Assembly: GCA_023213395.1 (NCBI GenBank)
Contig: CM041465.1
Location: 228,105,741 to 228,169,740 of the forward strand
Direction of reading: 5' to 3'
Origin: Cycas panzhihuaensis
Taxonomy: Eukaryota; Cycadophyta
DNA: 64,000 nt
Shown: one piece after another, positions 1 through 10,933 of the stretch
Layout: the number at the start of each line of letters is the position of its first letter
Numbering within the stretch: the stretch's first letter is position 1
Notes under the pieces: model-generated
Seen by the model: only the letters and a program-made list of their open reading frames with translations
Told to the model about the DNA's origin: nothing
The model's database searches: none
Made by a program: the position numbers and the translations under genes

Positions 1-1248
1 TAGTTTGTAGATCACTGAGTCATCTTTCCAACAAATCCAACTGTTCGAAAAATAGACTCCTATTTAAGGAGATATTAAAGAAACAATAAAGCCTATCACT
101 TATGGTTAAAAAAACTAAAGAATGGGGTCTTAAGCCCTTTTGAATTGGAGCCCTTGGTCACTTGGCTATTGCATACAACTTATTGTTGATCTGTGAAGGG
201 GTTGGTAGACTTTAAATGTTATTAGATAGAGTTAGATCCTTCTAAATCCAAAATAATTAAAAATGGCTTATAAAGTTTGGAATTTGCCCCTTAAAAAAGA
301 TGAAATAAGGTAATATGGGCTCAAAAGAGACTAAGGGATAAGATTAAAGGGGGATCAAATTTAATTTTTATGAAATAAAATTAAATTTAATAAACTTTAT
401 AATAAATAAATCAAAAAATAAAATTTGTAAACGTAAAAGAGTATTTAATGTCTACGCATCCATATGAATGAATAGGAGGTTTGTTGTGCTTATATAGAGC
501 TCATATTGAGACAAAAATTTAAAGGTATCTTGTGATGGCCACTGTAGAGACACACCTCAAATTTTACAAAATTTCATTAAGCATAGGGCCAGAACCAAGC
601 AATAGAAGAAATGGAGGCCATACGGCTATACGGTGATCATACGACCAAACAAAGCTTAGAAACTACTCAAAAAAAGCCTTAGTCACTCAATAGTAAGATT
701 GTGACGCTAATGTGAGAAGAAATACTAAGAAATAGAGACTATTTATTTGAGTTTAAGTAAATGTCAATGGGGTTTCAGTAGGGCAGAGGAGTAGGCTAGC
801 TTCTAAGAGAGATTTCTCTATGTAGAAGTGACATTTTTCAGAGCCATTTGATCTGGTGCTGAGAGGACTTGATAAGGATTCAAACAAGTAGTCAGTCGAT
901 AAGGTTCCACTCAATGATAGAGAAGCACCAGCCTACCAATGATCAATGAGCTGAAAAATCCTTTAAAAATAAGTGAGATCTAAATAAAATATGAAAATAT
1001 TTTAACCGAAACTTATGAATAACTAATTCAAATCACTATTGGGCTATATCCACCTGAAATTACTGTAAAAATTTATAAAAATATTGAGTGTATTGGTTGT
1101 ACAATCTAAAAATATACATATATGAATAATATTTCAATGTAAAGTATATAAAACTATTAAAAAATAAAATAAATATAATCAAATAATTATAATACAAGCT
1201 TGTCGTGATGTCTATGTGCTTTGAAACCAATCATGGCTAAAACCAATT

Positions 1249-1260
1249 GCTCTGATACTA
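1249..1260 (-). other. Primer-binding site of element N
   Basis: The plus strand reads gctctgatacta, complement of TAGTATCAGAGC, one base from the plant initiator-tRNA-Met PBS TGGTATCAGAGC. It sits directly inside the LTR, where minus-strand cDNA synthesis would be primed. Confidence 0.75.
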
Positions 1261-1551
1261 ATAAAGGGTAACAAGGATAGAGTAGAAAGACTATAAGACC
1301 GCCATATTAAAAAATTTATGAATATCTAAAAATAAGGCAATGTTCAAAAACACTATTGGGTCATAGACCTCTTATTTATAATTGGGATGTTGGGAGGGAG
1401 CCTACTGTCAATCGATATTTTTAGAATTCAAAAAATAATAACAAATATGTACCTAAACGATTGGAGTGACTGAAGTCAACTATGACAGTCTTGTGGCATC
1501 ATTAAACATTGTGCATACTTAATTAGGAAGAAATTAATATTAACTCTAACA
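1261..1551 (-). repeat. 5' LTR of element N
   Basis: About 291 bp, matching the 289- and 290-bp LTRs of element H (17838-18126, 24712-25001). Shared blocks include the acaaggatagag start and the ttaatatt...aaca end. Its outer end (plus strand 1551) reads ...ctctaaca, the complement of a TG start on the minus strand. The inner end is degraded relative to H. Confidence 0.75.
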
Positions 1552-1689
1552 TATTTGACCTATAATTTATATATATATTCTTACAGAGCTATTACTTTTG
1601 TTAATTAAAAAGATTAGTGAATCAAAAGGAAACTTTGAACCTTAAATAAATGCATTCTCTAGAAGTTCTATTATTTATCTTTCCACTAT

Positions 1690-2210
1690 CTTTTCTTCAT
1701 CATGACTTAATTAACATGGGACGTGGTAGGTGGATCTTAATCATTTGTCCAAGAGAACTTGATGGTTTACTCCTTTGTGGATAGGTAAACTACTTAATAA
1801 GTCATTAGGAAAAACATCAGAATATTCACTAGCTAAAGAGTTAACTTCTTGTACATTAGACTTCCATTATTCATCTAGAGTTTTAAATGGAATACCATGG
1901 AATTTCTAGCCACTCTCATAAACTATTAAGACCAAAGGAATACTCTTTAAGTCTTTATTATCTTGTAGCTATAACCATATCTCATAGTGGATAAAATAAA
2001 GTACATAATTTTTGGAAAGGATGTGTAAATCTAAGGAATATAACCACTCATATCTAAGTATAATGTCCTAATACCAAGTCTTCATAATATCAAAATCCAT
2101 ATAGTTATTATAATCCTAGATGATACTATGTACTAGAGGAAAGGTATCCATCTTATACATAATTACCTTACTCATTAGATAACTCAACACTGTATTTATA
2201 ATTTATAGGT
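1690..2210 (-). pseudogene. Ty3/gypsy pol fragment O (protease to pre-RT)
   Basis: Minus-strand translation gives a run with stops that resembles the end of the gypsy protease (DIILRYEWLYSL, compare DVILGxxWLxxL) followed by the linker before RT: EYSDVFPNDLLSSLPIHKGV, compare EYxDVFPxxLPxGLPPxRGI, then NHQ where the family has EHQIDLI. No RT motifs follow toward lower coordinates; element N abuts there at 1551, so the rest was deleted or displaced. At least three in-frame stops and no start. Family assignment rests on these two motifs. Confidence 0.65.
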
Positions 2211-2664
2211 TTAGTGTACATCTTTGTTTTTTAAATAAAATTTAGCAATAATAAAATGATTTGAGTAATTATTATTTACCAAAATATTAATATCTATACC
2301 ATTTAATTATTCTTACATTAAAAATAAATTAGTATTATAAAATCCTTTATAAATCTTCTTAGTACCTTTCTTTTTTCGAAGGTAAAAGGTGTCATTTAAT
2401 TATAAAGTTAATATAATACAATAAGTTGGCAAGCCCAAGAACGAAAAGGGCATGCTAACCTAATCTTTAACATGCAAAGCACTCAAGATAGCAAAATTAG
2501 AATATAAAATTTTCTTCAGTTTTTATAAAGAGGAGTGAAATAGTAGTTGTGAGATAGCCATAGCAGAATATCTTTCCTTATGTACCTAAAAGTTTGATTA
2601 AAAGATATAACAACTTTTTAAAAATAGGTTGTGGTGTGAATTTTCTAAATTTCATGCAAGGTGG

Positions 2665-2911
2665 TGTAACGAACCTATTCTTGTTACCATTCAACATAGA
2701 GAAATAGAAATAGAGAATGATAGATAAAAGATAAAGAAGAAGATGAAGTTCCAAAGAACATTCATTAACTTAAGATTACAAAATACATCATGATGCTCTC
2801 CTTATATATTACATACATATATATGGGGCTATTAAGGTTGCCCATCTCTTAGACTTATGCATGTGGGATAAATACAATACGAGTAACCTCATATGGTGGA
2901 GGATCATAACA
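2665..2911 (-). repeat. 3' LTR of element I, with polypurine tract beside it
   Basis: 247 bp, starting tgtaacgaacc and ending ggatcataaca, so TG...CA on either strand. On the minus strand it is preceded by GGGAGGAGGGAA (plus 2912-2923), a polypurine tract typical of Ty3/gypsy elements and the expected start of plus-strand DNA synthesis. The LTR of J (5215-5477) is the diverged inverted counterpart. Confidence 0.75.
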
Positions 2912-3588
2912 TTCCCTCCTCCCTAAAAATGCTTTGCCCTCAAAGCATCATGATTTAATGAGCATCTCTTGTTATTATTCTTCAATCGATAACTCTTACG
3001 AATGTTGACAGAAAAGTTATGCATGGAATAGGGATCGATCCATCCCAAGATGATCTTGATATACCTTAAATATCCTCTAACATACTTTGGATATCTGTAA
3101 TGTTGAAACCATAAGCTCAAATGTTGTTCTTGCCTGGTGTTTGTAGTACATGAATGCCTTGCTTGATAAGTTTTATTGCATTGGGCCTTTTGATAATGTA
3201 GATGTCCATATGGTTCCGCTTTAGTTTACTTTTCAACTATTTATGATGCATTTTGTTCCTTATGCTTAGGTACCACCGATGATGTGAGGTGGTAAATAAC
3301 TTTTGTTACTTTCTCTTTAGTTTGTCCTTCTATTATTGGTGATGTCTTTTCTTCCTTGTCCTTAGGTGCATCTAGTGGTGTGGGATGGCAAACAACTTCT
3401 GTTACCTACTCTTGACATTCCTCATAATCTTTCTTTTGTTCTTGACTTTGTGGAATCTGGAGAATTCTTTGTCCCACACTGCGATTATACTTCCCAAGTA
3501 TTTGCCATACTTCTTGTTTGTTTTATTCAATACTTTGCATCTCTTTCCACCATGAATCATTATATTTCTTATGGAGAGCTAGTCCTAG

Positions 3589-3810
3589 CTAATAAAATGT
3601 ATTAAAGAGACAATCTGGGTTATACCAATCTTTAAACCAAAGATAAGCCTCTCCTTGTAGATATAATGAGGCTACTATAGTCGTCTCCTCATTGTGTATG
3701 TAGTTATTATCAAGTGATTTTAAATATACATCCATATCTTTAACCCAATCTTTTATAGAAAGAGACCCATTTGCATTAAAGATGCACGGTATGGGCCTTT
3801 TTGTAGCCAT
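3589..3810 (-). pseudogene. gag: gag fragment of element I
   Basis: A 73-residue open frame starting at 3810. It holds IKDWVKDMDVYLKSL followed by ETTIVASLYLQGEAYLWFKDW, the core of a Ty3-type retrotransposon gag (capsid-like) domain, in which the LxGxAxxWF pattern is characteristic. It stops right after this block and no zinc knuckle, protease or RT follows before the polypurine tract near 2920. Element I therefore looks non-autonomous (gag-like coding only) or internally deleted. The rest of the interior (2930-3588) is stop-rich and contains a diverged direct repeat with a period of about 96 bp (cttagg at 3265 and 3361). Confidence 0.6.
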
Positions 3811-4510
3811 GATAATGTGGATATAGAAGATATTAGGGGTGTCTATAGCTTGTTATCTCCTAATTTTGATACAAAATTATATATTGGGCCTCACGAGCAA
3901 TGGTTTTGAGACCACAGTCTTAATGGCTAAGAAAATATAGTATGAAACTCTTAATTTAAAAAAAAAAATATTTCTAAAAAAAAATATAGCTCAAAAATAT
4001 ATAAAATATGGATTAGGATGATGTCCTATAAAATACAATTCTAATGGTATAAACGAAATTGAATTCTGATATCTAGATCAAAAGTTATACCCCTTTTAAG
4101 AATTTCATTGTTAGGGTTTTTATAGACTGAAATAGTACTTGCTATTAAAATGCTAATAACTTTTTACTCTAAACTATGATGAGCCTCAAACTACTTCCAT
4201 TGGAAAGTAAATTCAAAAACTCATAGAATAAAAAAAAAAATTAAGGTTATTTGGATACCTGTAGCAAAAGTTATGGCTCTTTGAAGTTGAGGTTGCAGAT
4301 TTGTCCTAGAATTACAGTAGTAGGAAAAAAAGCAAGCCGAAATTAATTTTTCTGTAATTTTCAAACTTCCACCCCAAAACTTGTAGTGCAACCACTCAAA
4401 ATTTATAGAACGATCCATTTCATCTCAAATTCACCATTATTTTTTAAAATTTTCAACGTTTATTCTCTCAAAGATGCTTTTAAACCCTTGATGACACCTC
4501 TAAGATCATT

Positions 4511-4556
4511 ACTCTGATACTAATTGTAATGAACCTATTCTTCTTACCATTCAACA
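4511..4556 (-). other. PBS and 32-bp stub of the 5' LTR of element I
   Basis: The plus strand reads actctgatacta (4511-4522), the complement of a Met-type PBS. After 2 nt comes tgtaatgaacctattc..., matching the first ~32 bases of the 2665 LTR, and the match ends at about 4556. The remaining ~215 bp of this LTR are missing; inverted gag sequence of J begins immediately. Confidence 0.75.
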
Positions 4557-5214
4557 TCATTGTATCTACAAGGAGATGTTTATCTTTAGTTTAAGGAGTG
4601 GTATAGCAAATCTAGTTAATTTACTTCATATTTATGGCTAGAGTATTTTATTTATTCAAAATATGATACTTCTTGGTAGAATCAGATGCAAAGCCTTGAG
4701 CAAGACAAAGAAGAAGCTCATCAAATACATGTGAAATATAATCATAAGGTGGAACAAGGAATTCTCCCCACTCCTTAAAGTCAAGAATAAAATAAAGATG
4801 ATGAGGGAGAAAATAAACATGAGGAGCAAGTAGCAGAAGTTGATTACCATCCTAAACCACCAATTGTAGCCAAGGCAAAGGAAGATTGTCACTCATCAAA
4901 AGTTGGAGCACATACCAACGTGGGACCTTATCGACACTCACATTATCAGGAGACTCAGCATTGTTGCACGTATTATATAAAGCCATCACAAACTAAGTAA
5001 CGTAAGCATACAAATCATTCAAGCTTGAGGTTCTAAGGTTATAGAGATTCTAGACACATAAAGATCTACTTGGGATGGATAGATCCTTATTCTATGCATA
5101 GATTTTCAGACAACCTTCGATGGACCTATTGTTTGGACACCAATAGCAAGAGGTCGTCACATGCATCTATGTATCAGGATGCTTCAAGGGTGAAGCATCT
5201 AAGGGAAGAGGGAA
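4553..5214 (+). pseudogene. Element J interior: inverted, 5'-truncated gag region
   Basis: The plus strand at 4560-4610 matches the reverse complement of 3605-3670 (the TCTACAAGGAGA...TTATCTTT gag core). 4660-4860 matches the reverse complement of about 3360-3560, and 5060-5115 that of 3000-3070. J is thus the same kind of element as I, beginning mid-gag, in opposite orientation. The coding frame is broken throughout. It ends in a purine tract (aagggaagaggga, about 5200-5213) before its LTR. Confidence 0.7.
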
Positions 5215-5477
5215 TGTAGTGAGCCTACACCATATGTTAGAGAGGGCTATGACCCTCCATCATATGAGGATTAATAGGATTGATTGACATAAGGTAGAAA
5301 TATAATAATATGGGAGTGAGTGTTAAATATACCCCACTCTATTATAAAGAGAGGAAAATATAATACAATGATATGTTAATGGATGTTCTTCAGAATCCTA
5401 CCTTCTTTCATCTCATTTCTACTATTTCTCTTTATATTTCTTTATATTGATTTGGTTACAAGATTAAGCATGTAACA
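5215..5477 (+). repeat. 3' LTR of element J
   Basis: About 263 bp from tgtagtgagcc to catgtaaca, preceded by the purine tract. It aligns with the reverse complement of the LTR at 2665-2911: shared ccatatgagg block near the start, and shared atgttctt...ttctttatc and ggttacaag blocks near the end. Confidence 0.65.
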
Positions 5478-6619
5478 GGTGATCTTATAAAGAAGAAACC
5501 AAAGGTCTATCAAGTGTTGGCAAGTTGCAAGCCAAACAAAAGCCATAGCCCAACTCCCTTTGATTAACCAAGAATGAAGAGACAAATGGCCATTATAAAT
5601 TTCAGTGAAACCTTAGTCCAAACTAAAGATCTAATAAGTAGTATACCAAATGTCTTAGATTGGGAGATAATACCACCAAATATGGGTGAAATTATCCTCC
5701 TGAGCACCACATACTATACAATACGATTGGCAACTCATATTCCACTGATCCCAAGTGTCCTAGAATATGAAAGCCTTATGCAAAATCCTCTAATGAAGCA
5801 TATTATATTTAGGTTGAGCTTGTTTCCACCATATCGATCCCTATTCCACTTGAAGCTAAGCATGACAAAATTATTGACTATGTAACAAGTAATAAAAGTC
5901 TGTAGAATTAAACACATGACCCCTAGAAAGAAACCTTAGACCTTCCTCCTTCTTTAAGTCCTTAGAGGTAATAAGAGGATTAACTTCTTATATGAAAAGA
6001 TTAAGATTATTTGCCATTTGGAAAAGTAAAGGTTTAGGATAAGGATTAAACTCTATTAAGAGTTCAAAAAAATCCTTCCAATAAAGTTGATCAAAGCCAT
6101 GAAATTAAGCCACAGTAAACTAGTTGTGAGAGTTAAAAAAATGATCTAGCGGTATGAAATCCTATTGGCTGACTAAAGGGGAGAACCCAAGGTGTAACCA
6201 CTTATCTTTTTAAAAATTGACCTAGCAGCTAGTTAAACCAAGAGAGAATATTATATTGTAATAAAAGTTATCCTAAGCTACCACTATATGATTCCAAATA
6301 GGAGATCCTTTTTTTAAGTAATTAGAAGTAGTTAGTTATTGTTTAATAGAGTGCATAAAATAATACTTCTCTAATGATATAGGTCCATTTGTCATTCTCT
6401 CTATTCCATAGGTCCCATAATTACTTCTCTTCTTATTTTTGCCAAGATAAAGGGGCCTTTAAGACCAAGGCCACCATAACCCTTATGATACAACACCATA
6501 CTCCATTTCATTGGGTGAAAGGTCTTCGAGTTAACTGACCATGGTTTCCAAAGAAATCTAATGAAAAGACTTCAAATCACTAATAATACAACTTTGGGGC
6601 TTGAATAATGGATATTAGA

Positions 6620-7540
6620 TAGTTTGGCATCTGGAAAGAGCTAATTCTATTAGACTCTGGTGACTTGCTAAATTAAGAGACCTTGTAGGTTAAGCGTCCA
6701 GGTTCTTTTTAATTTTTTAAATGTAGGGGAACTAATTAGAAAGTTTGAATCTTGAGAGTCCCATCAAGATGCCTAAATATTTGAAAATAATAGATCTATG
6801 AGCAATAGGAACACTAAGAGCTAATGCCAGTGTGGTTTGTAACTCCATATCCACTTCATTAAAGATGATACTATACTCACTTTAGTTGATTTTCATCCTT
6901 GCAATAAGAGCAAAGACATTGAGTGCATGGCCCTAGACACTTATTTCTACATCAGAAGGGTGGCCCAATAAAATGTTATCATCAACAAAAATCTAGTGTG
7001 TAGTGAACTCTAACCCATCAATAGAAATTCCTTGGAGAAGGCCTACAAACTAAAACCATAAAAGAAGAGATACGAGACCTTCCACTATGATTACAAAAGG
7101 ACAAGATGATAAGGGACAACCTTGGCAAATCCCTCTACTTGTGTATATAAAGCCATCTGTTGAGCCATTAATTTTTATAGTCATTGATACTAAAGAAATC
7201 ATGGCTTTAATCCTATTAATATAGTCTAATTAGAGATCCTTACAGGAGAGAATGATAAGAAGAAAGTCCCATTCCACTATGTCATAATCTTTATTGATAT
7301 CTAATTTAAGTAAAGTAGCCATATTGTTTTTTTGTATGTGCAGTATAGAGGGCCTTAGCAATTACAGTAATGATATCTACTATAAGATGGCCTCTTATAA
7401 AGGCAGTTTGATTTTTATTAACAACCTAAAGAAGGAACTCTTTAAGCCAATCTGATAAAACTTTAGCCATTATCTTATATGAGGTGTTACAAAGGCTTAT
7501 AGGTCTCCATTGGTGAATGGTAGATGGGGTACTACTTTTT
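6620..7540 (-). pseudogene. L1 LINE reverse transcriptase (ORF2) remnant
   Basis: The minus strand shows L1 RT motifs in order. WRPISLCNTSYKIMAKVL lies near 7450-7520. LDINKDYDIVEWDFL, the motif A aspartate block, is at about 7260-7310. SRGICQGCPLSS is at 7105-7145. FVDDNILLG, the catalytic FxDD box, is at about 6965-6993. A YLGILMG block lies near 6760, and SLNLASxQSLIELAL, the post-RT thumb motif, near 6650-6690. The motifs fall in different frames with several stops, so it is a pseudogene. The motif set distinguishes L1-type RT from the LTR-element RTs elsewhere in the window. Confidence 0.85.
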
Positions 7541-8460
7541 GGGATCAAGGAAACCATGGTTGCATTGATAACTGGGTTTTATCTACTTGTCTGACGGACC
7601 TCTTATGTTACTTTTGCTAAGAGTTATGACACCTCTTCAGAATCTATGGCCAGTAAAATCTCAACAAGCATTCCATATGGACTAGGATATTTACCTTTGG
7701 GAAGCTTCATCATAATTTTATGAACCTCATGCTTTATAATCGATTTCTTATAAGCATCATTGAGGTTTCTACAACACTCCTTTGAAATAGGATTTACCTT
7801 AGAGAGAATAATTTGAATAGCTCTAGCCCTGTCCAGTGAGAACCTCTAAGAGTTCACAACCTATTAAAATGATGATAAAACTTTGTTTGGATTTTATATC
7901 ACAAATATGTGATTTCCAAAAGGGAAACCTACAAGTACTTTAGGGATCATTGGTAGTCTATTACTTTTGCATAGTGATTAAAAATTTTTAAATCTTGATT
8001 CACCTAGATTCTCCATTGAATATTTGACCATGCTTTCCATTTATTATCTTCCTATTTTTACATAATCAAAATTTATTCATTTACATCTATGATCCTTGAC
8101 TAGAGATCAATCGAACCTTTGCCTTCTTTAAACTCTTTTTGTAAATCCTAGATAGTTGGCAACAAGGATTTCCTTCATTTCTCAAATTTATACTTGTGAT
8201 CTCTCCCAAACATCTTAATGCGAGATTTGAGACCCTTCATGATCGTCGTCCATCAAGCACTAGGTCTTTCTAAAGTATCTGTTTTAGAATATAGTGCTTC
8301 ACACCAATGCTGAAGAGCTCTCCTAAAGTCACCCAAATTGAGTAAATTTGTGTTTAATTTTAAGATCATTTTCTTAAATAACATGAATTTGTATATTATT
8401 GAAATCGCTCTAGACTGGCATTCATTTTTCTTCTTATCTATATTTTTGTAGGATCGTCTA

Positions 8461-9632
8461 GGCTTCCAACTTGATCATAAATAAATTATCTATTTTCCTT
8501 GGTACAATTTCAATTAGGAATAAAGTTTTTTTTTTTTTTTTTTTATTTGCTCTTATATTATAGTTTAAAGAAAATTTTATTTTTCTATTAAGATAAAGTT
8601 TTCTTCCTATTAAAGCACTGTATTATCCCTTGTATAAACTAGAGTTTCATTATACACCTTTGGCCTTTAAGGCCCGATTCATTACTTCTTTAATAAAAGT
8701 AAGTTTCCTCATAGCTACAAAACACTTAATGGAGTATTTTAAGTCTTTAGTGATGTGGTGCATTTTATGAGATATTAGTTTATCAAGGATACAAGAGAAA
8801 AATATTTCCATCTTGTTACTAAACTTTAATACAATCCCAATTTGCCTAGATGTGGATCCTTTATTGAAAGCTTTATCTTAACCATTAGTAGAGGTGAATT
8901 GCTATATCAACATTTCTTCTATTCATTCCCAATAAATTATAGGTCTCCTTAAATTTTCATCTACCTTTAAAAAGATAGTGTTCCCCCATAAAAAAGTGAT
9001 CCTTTTTAAAGTAAAATAAACTAGGGTGACCTTATTTTAAGGACCATTCTCAAAAGTGGAGAAATATTTTTACACATTTAAGTTAGAATTTAAAATTATC
9101 ACCCATTCTCTCACCATTAAAATCTAGGATATTTATAATTTTTTATTGTTTAGTATTTTGTAATCTCTTCTTCTCCCTTTTTATCTTTTTAATATTTTGG
9201 CAAATGATTAAAAGTAGATTAAGAGGATAAGTAAGAAAAGATTTATATTTTTGTAACAATCTGGTTGGTTCTCCAATCTCCCTCTTGTTATTGATTATAT
9301 TGAACATGATGCCCCATCTATTTTTGGATATTTTCTAAACTTTCTATTAGTTATGTAATCTCCTTTTGTTAGGCTTCAATGAGCCTCCTTAATCCATATT
9401 AAGGTTGGTTGTTAGATTAGGTTCTACATCTTCTCTTTCTAGAGTCTCCCATGCTATGATACCATTATTACCAAATATGCTTTGCCTTGACTAGTGCCAT
9501 TAGAAATAACAAAAGTATGCTTATATAATATAATAAATTGAAATATTTTGCATCATGTGTAAAGCACATAACAAAATAGAAAAGTAAATAAAATAAGATA
9601 TATATTGTAAATAGTTTGACCATGGATATAGA
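8461..9632. other. Unassigned AT-rich stretch with a T19 run
   Basis: No recognisable coding motif on either strand. A pure T-run at 8526-8544 (A-run on minus) could be the tail of a retroposed sequence lying to its right, or slippage. LINE endonuclease sequence would be expected in this stretch but I could not identify its motifs. The last 5 bases (ATAGA, 9628-9632) are the left target duplication of element A. Confidence 0.4.
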
Positions 9633-9944
9633 TGAAGGAATGATAGATATATGAGATAAAGCACTCACATGCACACAATGGTACTGGAGAATGAAAAAGA
9701 AGATGAAACGAGATATGAGAGCAAGCTTGGAGGTGAGAATGAATAATGACTCCCTCCTTGAGATTTCACCTTTTATTATTGAGGGTGAGCATTAGGGTTA
9801 GGATTTTCTTGCATAATGACATAAACCTGAAATTACATCTAAATGCACATAAAGTATATTTCATTAAGAGACTAATGATAATAATATATCCTAAGGTCAC
9901 ATTATTAATCTACACAAATGACCTTGATACATTAACCTCTTTCA
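9633..9944 (-). repeat. 3' LTR of element A
   Basis: 312 bp, TGAAGG...TTTCA on the plus strand. Direct match to 16974-17285 and to the 5' LTR of element B (46022-46333, opposite orientation). The outer end abuts the ATAGA duplication. Confidence 0.92.
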
Positions 9945-9954
9945 ATCCCCCCTT
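9945..9954 (-). other. Polypurine tract of element A
   Basis: The minus strand reads AAGGGGGGAT directly before the 3' LTR start TGAAAG. This is the RNase H-resistant primer for plus-strand DNA synthesis in LTR elements. Confidence 0.8.
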
Positions 9955-10200
9955 AATGGTGGAAGGTCATTTTGAGAAAATCTATTATATGAGGTCTTCA
10001 TTTGAGCCTCATTATTATATTAAAATTCTAAATGACACTTTTGTGGGAAAACCCTCATGGGAAATAAAAACCCACGAACTTTCCAAGATCTATAGCCCCT
10101 TTTATAAATCAAAATGGCTAAGGTGACTCTTTGATGCAACTTTATAGCCAAGCGGCTTAAATGTGCAGCTTAATCTACTAAGTCTCCATATACTCTTTGG

Positions 10201-10356
10201 TCATCCCCTATGCCCTTTTGGGTTTTCACAGGTTCTGATTTTCCAAAACTAGTACAACCCTTATCCTTCCATGCCCACATGGGTTTTTCACAAAGAGGAT
10301 ATAACAGAGACTTACTCTTATTCTTCCATACCCACAAGGGCTTTTCACTAAGAAAA
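10201..10356 (-). repeat. Tandem ~60-bp repeats in the 3' UTR of element A
   Basis: Three diverged units start near 10205, 10266 and 10324, each with the pattern cc(a/t)a(c/t)(g/a)ccc...gggtttttca(c). In the minus-strand frame they read as a repeated EKPxWxWKxK motif within a 74-codon open stretch (10170-10394). That is probably a by-product of repetition and not a protein, because it follows the pol stop. Related gggaaaaccctcatggg sequence occurs at about 10045-10062. Confidence 0.6.
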
Positions 10357-10432
10357 TAGAGTATGATGACCCTGTTACCATCTTCTTTGATCAATCAAAG
10401 ATAGAGGCCCTAAGGCCGAGCTACCTTTGGAA

Positions 10433-10933
10433 CTATTTAAACTTTACCTTTTGCAATGGTTTGGTGAAGATATCAGCCACTTGATATGCTATGGGGCAGT
10501 AATCCAATTGAATTGTGCCGTCATGAATAAGTTCTCTAATCCTGTGAACTTTTGTACTTATGTGTTTGGTACAATCATGAAATACAAGTTTTTTTACCAT
10601 GCAGATTGCTAATTTAGTATCCACATGAAGACTCGTAGGATTTGTTTGGGTGATATTCAATGTTTCTAATAATTTTCTTAGCCATATCACCTCTTTACTG
10701 GTCTCAGAAGAAGCAATGTATTCAGCTTCAGTGGTTGAATCTGTAACTATCTTCAATCGTCTAGATCTCCATGATATTGGTGATGTTCCAAGAAATGATA
10801 TATACCTAGAAGTAGATCTTCCTATATCTTTATCTCCTGCAAAGTTTGAGTCTGTGTATACAAAAAGCTTGAAGTCTGAATTAGATTCATACAATAGACC
10901 ATATTTGCTAGTCATCTTAAGGTATCTCAACAC
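10433..10933 (-). pseudogene. pol: RNase H domain of element A pol
   Basis: An open 166-residue stretch that is the best preserved part of A. It shows YTDSNFAGD near residue 26 (first catalytic Asp), TTEAEYIASS near residue 67 (catalytic Glu), HVDTKLAI where copia RNase H has HCDNxSAI, a HDCTKHIS block and the C-terminal VADIFTKPL. The frame breaks just upstream into RT. It degrades the RNA strand of the cDNA hybrid in functional relatives. The intact length here is chance survival in a dead element. Confidence 0.9.

Larger units (their letters stand above)
1..1551 (-). mobile_element. Ty1/copia element N, 5' end only (LTR plus leader)
   Basis: Minus-strand LTR retrotransposon whose 5' LTR (1261-1551) and untranslated leader (1-1248) lie in the window; gag and pol would be off the left edge. 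The leader is recognisably homologous to the leader of element H at about 23290-24490, for example the shared block around 60-360 versus 23330-23640, and the LTRs also match, so N and H are one family. No open frame is visible in 1-1248, as expected for a leader. Inserted beside a Ty3/gypsy scrap (1690-2210). Confidence 0.75.
2665..5477. mobile_element. Head-to-head Ty3-like composite I/J inside LINE P
   Basis: Two related non-autonomous LTR elements lie in opposite orientation: I (minus, 2665-4556) and J (plus, about 4553-5477). Both outer ends are LTR 3' ends (tgtaac... at 2665; ...tgtaaca at 5477). The 5-mers immediately outside are GGTGG (2660-2664) and GGTGA (5478-5482), like a target duplication with one transition. 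The two arms are clearly homologous but diverged. It could be one composite insertion or two events plus deletion; the near-match of flanks favours the first without proving it. Confidence 0.6.
2367..8460 (-). mobile_element. L1-type LINE P, decayed, split by the I/J insertion
   Basis: Minus-strand non-LTR retrotransposon. The 3' end is placed at 2367-2385, where the minus strand reads ...CTTCGAAAAAAG, a form I recall from plant L1 3' ends and short A tails. The body resumes after the 2665-5477 insertion. From right to left it carries a linker with an LGDFRRALQHW-like motif (about 8180-8340), the RT (6620-7540) and a degenerate C-terminal region (5950-6500). Both frames are full of stops. The endonuclease expected to the right of 8460 was not convincingly found, so the 5' limit is open. 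A T-run at 8526-8544 lies just outside. Confidence 0.65.

Noticed and set aside
5574-5885. 103-codon plus-strand open frame
   Set aside because: Antisense within the degenerate 3' part of LINE P; no domain and no supporting start context.
8526-8544. T19 run considered as a processed-pseudogene tail
   Set aside because: No recognisable body on the right and no target duplication found; left as a simple run.
9746-10126. 126-codon plus-strand open frame
   Set aside because: Spans the 3' LTR, polypurine tract and 3' UTR of element A; the matching LTR copy at 16974-17285 does not keep the frame.
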